DNA of 64,000 nucleotides, taken from contig CABSNU010000002.1 of NCBI GenBank assembly GCA_902479135.1, forward strand, positions 93,550 to 157,549. The letters are read 5' to 3'. The notes beneath the pieces were generated by a model. The model worked only from the letters and a program-made list of their open reading frames with translations. It searched no databases and was not told the origin of the DNA. The DNA comes from an uncultured Collinsella sp. (GTDB lineage: Bacteria; Actinomycetota; Coriobacteriia; Coriobacteriales; Coriobacteriaceae). Shown in pieces: positions 58,430 through 64,000 of this stretch; the first letter of the stretch is position 1; each line of letters starts with the position of its first letter. The translations under genes and the position numbers were made by a program.

Positions 58430-59958
58430 CTTGCTCAAACATAACCGTCCGCTATCCCGAAGCAGACACCTGTACCCTATCTCATGTTTCGCTGGAAATT
58501 AGGCCCGGCAGCGTGATCGGTATCGCAGGCGCCTCCGGCTCCGGCAAGTCAACGCTGCTGCGTGTCCTTGCCGGAGCGCTTGCCGTGCAGGCGGGGTCTG
58601 TCGTGGCGGACGGCACCGCGCTTTGCACACACCCCACGGCGGATGAACTTCGTACGTACCGCAAAACCGTGGCGCTCGTGCAGCAACGCCCCGAGCAGCA
58701 GTTTTTTGCCGCCACGGTCTTTGACGAGGTGGCGTTTGGCCCCCGCAATCTTGGACTGGACGAAGCCGAGGTCAAGCGACGCGTTGGCACATCGCTCGCC
58801 AGCGTCGGGTTTGATCTCGCCGCTATCGGCGACACAAGCCCCTTTGCCCATTCTGGCGGAGAGCAGCGCCGTATCGCCGTTGCCGATATGCTTGCACTCG
58901 AGACACCGTATTTGCTGCTCGACGAGCCCAGCGCCGGACTCGATCCCCGCGCCCACCGGCTGCTGCTCGAGCGCTTGGCTCAACTCGCACGCCACGGCCG
59001 CGGCATTGTAATCGCCACGCACGATTCGCGTGTGCTGAGCATCTGCGACAAGGCCTTTCGACTGCAGGACGGCTTGCTGCTGCCGCTGAGTTCCGAGGGC
59101 ATCCAGGTGGCATCCGTTGGCGTAACGGCCACACGTCCCGTGGAAACCGGACATACCCCGTTGGCATCCAAGGCGGTCTCGTTTGGCATCTTTCGTCCGG
59201 GGTCAAGCCTCGTTCACCTGCTGCACCCCGTCACCAAGCTTGTATTCTGCATACTCTTTATGATTGCCGGCTTTATCGCCCAGCAGCCCGGCGCCCTTGC
59301 CGCCGTCGCGCTCACCGCATTCGCCTCGCTCGCCGCAAGCGGCAGTTCGATGCGCCAGGCGCTTCGTGCCCTCAAGCCATTTCGCTGGCTTATGGGGTTT
59401 GTCCTGGTCTTCAACGCGCTCTTTACTGTATCGGGGACTCTGCTGTTGCAGGCGGGACCCGTGCAGATCACCTCGGGTGGTCTGCTCTTTGGCGCGCTCT
59501 GCGTGCTGCGTTTTGCCCTCATTATGCTGGGAACGTCGACGCTCATGGCGACCACCTCCCCCACCGCACTCGCCGATGGCGCCGCGGCGCTCCTGAGACC
59601 CCTCGCCCGCCTGGGCCTGCGCGCCGACGATGCCACCATCGCTATCCAGCTCACACTTCGTTTTGTCCCCGTGCTTATTGAGGAATTCAATCGTATCAAG
59701 GCCGCTCAGGAAGCGCGCTTGGCGCGCTTTGACAGTCCCTCGCCTCTGCAGCGTGCACGTGCTTTTATCCCCGTCATCACGCCTTTGTTTAGCAGCGCGC
59801 TGCGGCGCTCTGATACGCTCGCACTCGCCATGGTCAACCGCGAATACGGAGCGCACCCGGCTGTCAGCAGAACCTGCCTGCGCAGCTATCGCTTTGACCG
59901 GGCAGACCTTGCTGTTCTGGCGCTCGGATGCTGCATCGTTGCGATTGCGCTGCTCTAG
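58420..59958 (+). CDS. Fusion of an ECF ATPase and an EcfT-type membrane subunit
   Basis: A 512-residue fusion. Residues 1-230 form an ATPase with Walker A GASGSGKST, QQRPEQQFFAATV, a variant signature HSGGEQRRIAV and Walker B YLLLDEPSAGLDP. Residues about 265-512 form an EcfT-like membrane domain with about five segments and the coupling-helix region AAQEARLARFDSPSP. I use the GTG at 58420, which follows GGAGG and overlaps the previous stop. With the preceding fusion it gives all four ECF parts in two proteins. Confidence 0.9.
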   Translation: MSLTCSNITVRYPEADTCTLSHVSLEIRPGSVIGIAGASGSGKSTLLRVLAGALAVQAGSVVADGTALCTHPTADELRTYRKTVALVQQRPEQQFFAATVFDEVAFGPRNLGLDEAEVKRRVGTSLASVGFDLAAIGDTSPFAHSGGEQRRIAVADMLALETPYLLLDEPSAGLDPRAHRLLLERLAQLARHGRGIVIATHDSRVLSICDKAFRLQDGLLLPLSSEGIQVASVGVTATRPVETGHTPLASKAVSFGIFRPGSSLVHLLHPVTKLVFCILFMIAGFIAQQPGALAAVALTAFASLAASGSSMRQALRALKPFRWLMGFVLVFNALFTVSGTLLLQAGPVQITSGGLLFGALCVLRFALIMLGTSTLMATTSPTALADGAAALLRPLARLGLRADDATIAIQLTLRFVPVLIEEFNRIKAAQEARLARFDSPSPLQRARAFIPVITPLFSSALRRSDTLALAMVNREYGAHPAVSRTCLRSYRFDRADLAVLALGCCIVAIALL

Positions 59959-60052
59959 GGCTCGGCATGCCATGCCACTCGCCGGAATGCGGCATGTGAC
60001 CTGTTTGTCGTTTGCGATAATGCCTATATGAATGCTATGAGAGGAGTCCCCC

Positions 60053-61141
60053 ATGAAACCTCGTCACCGCGCCTATTTGCTCGCTGCAGCAGCGGGTGTC
60101 GCCGTCGGCCTTGCCGCTGCCACCGGTATCGTTTATCACAAGCAAATCAAGTCCGCCGCGTCGCTCAAACGCTTGACCGGCTACGCGGATGGCTATGACC
60201 TGTACGCAATCGACATTGCTTACGACTACGATCTTGATCGCATCATCGCCGCTGGCGTGCGCGACGACCAGGCCTACATCGATGCCGTGGTGGCGCAGGT
60301 GCTGCCCGGTGTGCCGGCACATGTCCAGGCGCCCCAGTTTGCCTGCAGCGCTTTTGTCGCCGTAGATGCCGAAGGCCGCGTGCGCACCGGTCGCAATTAC
60401 GACTTTAAGGACGACACCTCGGCGCTGCTGGTGCGCAATCACCCGCGCGACGGCTATGCCTCCATCGGGTTTGCCGCCCTCAATAACCTGGGCGATAACA
60501 CTCCGCTTGACTCCGTCGCCGGACGCGCCGCCGCACTCATGGGCCCGTTTGCCCAGCTCGACGGCATCAACGAATGTGGTGTGTCCATTGCCGTGCTCAC
60601 CCTGGATTCCAAACCCTGTGACCAGGACACGCAGCGCCCCGTCATCAACACTTCGCTCGCCATCCGCCTGGTGCTCGACCGCGCGGCTACCACGCAGGAG
60701 GCCGTCAACCTGCTTTCTGCCTACGACATGCACGCCATGGCAGGACGCGATTACCACTTCTTTATCAACGACGCCGCCGGTGACGCGCAGGTGGTGGAGT
60801 GGGATCCGCGCGACCCCGACCGCGCTTTCAAAGCGACTCCCGTACACCAGGTTACGAACTTCTACGCCTGCTATGGTGACGAGGTGCTTCCCAACCAAAA
60901 GAACGGTGAGCTGGGCCACGGCAAGGAGCGCGCCATCGCCATCGCCGATGTCCTCGACGCCCATACCGGCGCCCAAGACGAGGCAGTCGCTTGGAAGGCC
61001 CTACGCGCTGCGGCGCAAGAGCCCAATCCGGAAGACATCACCAGCAACACGCAGTGGTCGGTCGTCTTCGACAACACCGAGCCCGCTGCCGCCATCACGC
61101 TGCGCCGCCACTGGGGCGACGTCGACGCCTTCGCGCTGTAA
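60053..61141 (+). CDS. Membrane-anchored Ntn-type linear amide hydrolase
   Basis: A 362-residue protein with an N-terminal helix (about 8-28) and a 70-residue segment before the presumed nucleophile Cys98 in QFACSAFVAVDAEG. GRNYDF (Arg and Asp) follows, as in choloylglycine hydrolase, acid ceramidase and acyltransferase families. Cys98 would become N-terminal after self-cleavage, unlike bile salt hydrolases, where it follows the initiator Met. The substrate is unknown (bile salt, N-acyl amino acid or penicillin-like amides are possible). It lies 94 bases after the flavin operon. Confidence 0.82.
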   Translation: MKPRHRAYLLAAAAGVAVGLAAATGIVYHKQIKSAASLKRLTGYADGYDLYAIDIAYDYDLDRIIAAGVRDDQAYIDAVVAQVLPGVPAHVQAPQFACSAFVAVDAEGRVRTGRNYDFKDDTSALLVRNHPRDGYASIGFAALNNLGDNTPLDSVAGRAAALMGPFAQLDGINECGVSIAVLTLDSKPCDQDTQRPVINTSLAIRLVLDRAATTQEAVNLLSAYDMHAMAGRDYHFFINDAAGDAQVVEWDPRDPDRAFKATPVHQVTNFYACYGDEVLPNQKNGELGHGKERAIAIADVLDAHTGAQDEAVAWKALRAAAQEPNPEDITSNTQWSVVFDNTEPAAAITLRRHWGDVDAFAL

Positions 61142-61210
61142 GGAGCTGGCACCGTCGTCCTTACGCTCGCCTGACGTTGCTTACATTTCTATACGCTTGA
61201 GCTAACACGT

Positions 61211-61243
61211 TTTACCCCCGCATCAACAGTGTGCGGGGGTAAA
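61211..61243. terminator. Hairpin between the amide hydrolase and phosphofructokinase genes
   Basis: TTTACCCCCGCA pairs with TGCGGGGGTAAA. It is symmetrical, with few T after it on the plus strand. Confidence 0.65.
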
Positions 61244-61281
61244 CTTATGCGCATGTTATAACTTGCCCGGAAGGATTCATC

Positions 61282-62361
61282 ATGCTCAGGATCGGTCTTC
61301 TTACCAGTGGCGGCGACTGCCAGGCGCTCAACGCCACCATGCGCGGCATTGTCAAAACGCTTATGACCAATAGCAAAGAGCCTATTGAGATCTATGGTTT
61401 TGAGGACGGCTACCAGGGCCTTATCTACAGCAGGTTCCGCGTCATGACGCCCGCCGATTTTAGCGGCATCCTCACCCGCGGCGGCACCATCCTGGGCACG
61501 AGCCGCACGCCGTTCAAGCGCTTGGACATTCCCGAGGCCGACGGCGTCGAGAAGGTGCCCGCAATGGTCCACACCTATCATAAGCTGCAGCTCGACTGCC
61601 TGTTTATGCTGGGCGGCAACGGCTCCACCAAGACCGCCAACCGCCTGCGCGAAGAGGGCCTCAACGTTATCGCCCTGCCCAAGACCATCGACAACGACAC
61701 CTGGGGCACCGAGTTGACGTTTGGCTTTACGAGCGCCATCGACGTCGCCACCAAGTGCATCGACGACATCCACACCACTGCCTCGAGTCACGGCCGCGTG
61801 TTTGTCATCGAGATCATGGGCCACAAGGTCGGCTGGATTCCGCTGTATGCCGGCGTCGCGGGCGGCGCGGACGTCATCCTGATTCCCGAGATCCCCTACG
61901 ACATGGACAACGTCATCAAGACCATCGAGCATCGCATGGAGACCGGCAGCCGTTTTACCATCGTGGCCGTCGCCGAGGGTGCCATCTCCAAGGAGGACGC
62001 GGCGCTGTCCAAGAAGGAGTACAAGAAGAAGCTTGCCGAGCGCACGAGCCCGTCGATCGTCTACGACATCGCCAAGGAGATCGAGGCCAAGACCGGTCGC
62101 GAGACCCGCGTCGCCATCCCCGGCCACACGCAGCGCGGCGGCCAACCCGACGCCCAGGACCGCATCTTTGCGACCCAGTGCGGCGTCGAGGCAGCACTGG
62201 GATGCCTGCGCGGCCAGTTTGGCTACATGATTGCCCTGCGTGACGGTAAGATGTGCCACATGCCGCTCGAGAAGGTCGCCGGCAAGCTCAAGTATGTCGA
62301 CCCCCAGAGCGATCTGGTGCGCGAGGCCAAAGCGCTGGGCATCAGCTTCGGCGACGAATAG
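61282..62361 (+). CDS. pfkA: 6-phosphofructokinase (ATP or pyrophosphate type uncertain)
   Basis: A 359-residue glycolytic enzyme converting fructose 6-phosphate to the 1,6-bisphosphate. Motifs are LTSGGDCQALNATMRG (phosphate donor), MLGGNGSTKTANRL, ALPKTIDNDTWGTE and RVAIPGHTQRGGQPDAQDR. Relative to E. coli PfkA, the residue after GGD103 stays Gly but Asp103 is Asn, and Gly124 is Lys (PKTIDND). Lys at 124 is typical of pyrophosphate enzymes and Gly at 104 of ATP enzymes, so the donor is unclear. Start ATG after GGAAGG. Confidence 0.93.
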   Translation: MLRIGLLTSGGDCQALNATMRGIVKTLMTNSKEPIEIYGFEDGYQGLIYSRFRVMTPADFSGILTRGGTILGTSRTPFKRLDIPEADGVEKVPAMVHTYHKLQLDCLFMLGGNGSTKTANRLREEGLNVIALPKTIDNDTWGTELTFGFTSAIDVATKCIDDIHTTASSHGRVFVIEIMGHKVGWIPLYAGVAGGADVILIPEIPYDMDNVIKTIEHRMETGSRFTIVAVAEGAISKEDAALSKKEYKKKLAERTSPSIVYDIAKEIEAKTGRETRVAIPGHTQRGGQPDAQDRIFATQCGVEAALGCLRGQFGYMIALRDGKMCHMPLEKVAGKLKYVDPQSDLVREAKALGISFGDE

Positions 62362-62384
62362 CCTCGGCCGAAATCCATCCCATC

Positions 62385-62481
62385 GGGCCCTCCGACCCCG
62401 CCCGACGATTTCGATTGGCGACCTTTGACGGAGTCAAGGGAGGAGCCAAATCGAAATACGTCGGGCGGGGTCGGAGGGCCC
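62385..62481. repeat. 97-bp near-perfect palindrome
   Basis: Arms of 35 and 37 bases (starting GGGCCCTCCGACCCCGCCCG) match apart from two single-base gaps; the loop itself holds a CCTTTGAC/GTCAAGG mini-hairpin. It lies 24 bases after the phosphofructokinase stop codon. Confidence 0.92.
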
Positions 62482-62542
62482 TGCGTTTACATACTCGCCG
62501 GGGCTATTCGTCTTCTTGCTGCGGGTGCCTGGGCTGGAATTG

Positions 62543-62609
62543 AGTTGCGGTGAAATAGTTCCTGCTTAGTCCGCAAATGGCTGAATCCAGAAACTATTCC
62601 ACCGCAACT
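62543..62609. repeat. 67-bp palindrome, copy B
   Basis: Stem AGTTGCGGTGAAATAGTTCC against a complement differing at a few positions. The remaining 185 bases to the XRE gene contain CTACCGGTAG and a related GCTACCGGTT, but nothing else I recognise. Confidence 0.9.
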
Positions 62610-62794
62610 TACTGAGTGGGGGCTCTTGGCTGCTACTTGCACTGACATTTGTCCTGAAATGGCTGGTCGTTAGGGATTGCTACCGGTAGTTGCGGTAGGG
62701 TTGGGGCAGATTCTAACTAGAAATGGTGGTCGCTACCGGTTGTTCTCGGCATACTCGGCTCATTCGATTCGACCATCAAACGAAAGGAACCACC

Positions 62795-63697
62795 ATGGAT
62801 CTTGCGATGGCACAGCGGCTCGTCGATCGCCGTAAAGCTGCCGGCCTTTCTCAGGAGGCGCTTGCTGCCCAGCTGGGCGTAAGCCGCCAGGCTGTTAGTA
62901 AATGGGAGCGCAGCGAGTCCTCACCCGATACCGATAACCTCATTGCGCTCGCCGCGCTGTATGACGTGTCGTTGGACGAGCTGCTATATGGGGAGGCGGC
63001 CAACGATGCCGACGACCTGGAGGACGGTAGCGCCGACACCGAGACGGCGGATGTGGCTGACGAGGTTGAGGATTCTGCCGAGCACGCCGATTGCGGCGAC
63101 AAACCACTTGTCGATATTTCCCTCGCGCGCGGTATCCACGTCATTGATCCCAATAAAGGCGAGGAAGTCCATGTTGGTTGGAGCGGCATCCATGTGACCA
63201 ACGAGCGCAAGGGCGAAGAGGTGCATGTGGGGCCGGGTGGCGTGCATATCGATACGCTTGAGGACGATGGACATAGCGTACGCACCAATGACGACGGCAC
63301 CGTCACCATCGACGGCGAGACGTTTTCCAGCTGGAAGGAAGCACACGACAAGCTCGACCATCATGGCAAGCATTTCCACACCAAGGTCGGACGTGCATGG
63401 AACAAATTCCCCTTCCCCGCACTTGTCACTCTCGCCTATCTGGTGCTCGGCATTGTCTATGGCACATGGGACATGGGGCTTTTCCTCGTCTTTTTGGTTC
63501 CCGTCTACTACGCGATTGGTGACTTTATCGATCGGCGCCACCTGTCTAAGCTGATCGAGGTCATCTACCCGGCAGCCGCAATCGCTTGGTTCCTCTACAT
63601 GTGGCTCTGTTTGGGACAGCCCCATCCTGCATGGATTATCCTCATCACGATTCCCATCGTAAAGGCGCTCATGCGCTGGTGTCGCAAACAGGCCTAA
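62795..63697 (+). CDS. XRE-family transcriptional regulator with C-terminal membrane segments
   Basis: A 300-residue protein. An N-terminal helix-turn-helix (LVDRRKAAGLSQEALAAQL, VSRQAVSKWERSES) is followed by an acidic linker (70-110), a glycine-rich region with two related units (GIHVIDPNKGEEVHVGWSG and GIHVTNERKGEEVHVGPGG), a His-rich stretch (HDKLDHHGKHFH) and three hydrophobic segments (about 205-290). It starts with ATG after AAAGGAA. It may sense a membrane or metal signal; the target is unknown. Confidence 0.88.
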   Translation: MDLAMAQRLVDRRKAAGLSQEALAAQLGVSRQAVSKWERSESSPDTDNLIALAALYDVSLDELLYGEAANDADDLEDGSADTETADVADEVEDSAEHADCGDKPLVDISLARGIHVIDPNKGEEVHVGWSGIHVTNERKGEEVHVGPGGVHIDTLEDDGHSVRTNDDGTVTIDGETFSSWKEAHDKLDHHGKHFHTKVGRAWNKFPFPALVTLAYLVLGIVYGTWDMGLFLVFLVPVYYAIGDFIDRRHLSKLIEVIYPAAAIAWFLYMWLCLGQPHPAWIILITIPIVKALMRWCRKQA

Positions 63698-63747
63698 ACC
63701 GCCCCAACCAGCCAGCGCCACTCATCCGACACCGCCCGCCCCTTCCA

Positions 63748-63814
63748 AGTTGCGGTGAAATAGGGACTGTTTTGAGGCTCCAAAGCGCCAGACAGTCCGT
63801 ATATCACCGCAACT
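63748..63814. repeat. 67-bp palindrome, copy C
   Basis: Shares the outer AGTTGCGGTGA stem with copies A and B, but its inner stem is GGACTGT/ACAGTCC instead of GTTCC/GGAAC. Confidence 0.92.
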
Positions 63815-64000
63815 TACAAACAACTGGGTCAGTTCCGGCACGGAGATTAGCATTGAGCTGACCGCGCACCAAGAAAAGGGCCCATTTACTACGTTTAACT
63901 CGAGAGGGCCGACCATACCCGCCTTTTCCGAAAATTGGCAAGCCCTCTACCTGCACTGATAATTGTTCTCGGGGGAAGCGGGCACTGCGGGGCGCGGCGA
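63815..64000. other. Right-end non-coding stretch
   Basis: No open frame with a ribosome site, no RNA gene and no terminator is recognised in the last 186 bases. The next gene probably begins or ends beyond the window edge. Confidence 0.4.

Noticed and set aside
63722..63916. Short minus-strand frame at the right end
   Set aside because: It spans the 67-bp palindrome and has no ribosome site or recognisable product.

Overview
The window looks like a chromosomal segment of a gut Coriobacteriia actinobacterium, most likely Collinsella or a close relative. The reasons are GC-rich coding regions with strong third-position bias, LPxTG and LAxTG sortase substrates, a 1,593-residue acyl-CoA dehydratase activase-like protein, several FMN-binding proteins with ApbE, and no outer-membrane genes. 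The genus is inferred from gene content; no rRNA or other marker is present. I found 55 protein-coding loci (one cut by the left edge, one a gene remnant) and no convincing tRNA, rRNA, CRISPR array or intact insertion sequence.

Layout. 1-8443 (all minus): end of a YitT-like gene, an envelope-stress operon (amaP, DUF2273, Asp23/Gls24), yebC, a large DUF6020-like membrane protein, lgt, a NifU-like protein, dCMP deaminase and coaX. 8636-16019: an OPT transporter with a structured leader, an 1,151-residue coiled-coil/CAP surface protein with a G9 tract near its start, a DUF389 membrane protein and a small secreted protein. 16210-25430 (minus): an aryl-sulfotransferase remnant, the giant activase with its TetR gene, a HAD phosphatase, and an MFS efflux pump with its TetR regulator. 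25505-29112: glnK, amtB, a PF06541 membrane protein and an HD hydrolase. 29341-35870 (plus): a dxs-like gene, then an amino-acid ABC transporter operon ending in a C26 gamma-glutamyl hydrolase. 35985-39412 (minus): a lower-GC island with a three-gene ABC exporter and an XRE/DUF2975 pair. 39643-48523: a GGDEF(degenerate)-REC-HD-GYP protein with an Hpt protein, hydrolases, a radical SAM protein, a SEC-C methionine aminopeptidase, a D-2-hydroxyacid dehydrogenase, a RelB/PIN toxin-antitoxin pair and an M18 aminopeptidase. 48786-59958 (plus): the flavin locus. 60053-63697: an Ntn amide hydrolase, phosphofructokinase and an XRE membrane protein.

The most notable system is the flavin locus. It encodes a 1,266-residue LPxTG-anchored protein joining an FMN-binding domain to two regions resembling Treponema Tp47, a membrane-tethered protein with three FMN-binding domains, a small FMN-binding protein, a NapH-like membrane iron-sulfur protein, the flavinylating enzyme ApbE as a lipoprotein, a NusG-II protein, and a complete ECF-type transporter compressed into two fusion proteins. 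Together these predict an electron path from membrane quinol or iron-sulfur centres, through covalently bound FMN, to the cell surface, comparable in parts to the Listeria flavin-based extracellular electron transfer locus but with different modules.

The second striking property is the number and regularity of intergenic hairpin elements: three separate 67-bp palindromes of identical length whose inner stems differ yet still pair; a tandem array of three 55-bp palindromes; a family with a CTGTCCC core that often abuts stop codons; and single long palindromes of 60, 64, 97 and about 103 bp. Four of the CTGTCCC-family copies and the hairpin after amtB begin within or directly beside a TAA or TAG stop codon, which suggests a role as 3-prime ends, insertion preference for that site, or both.
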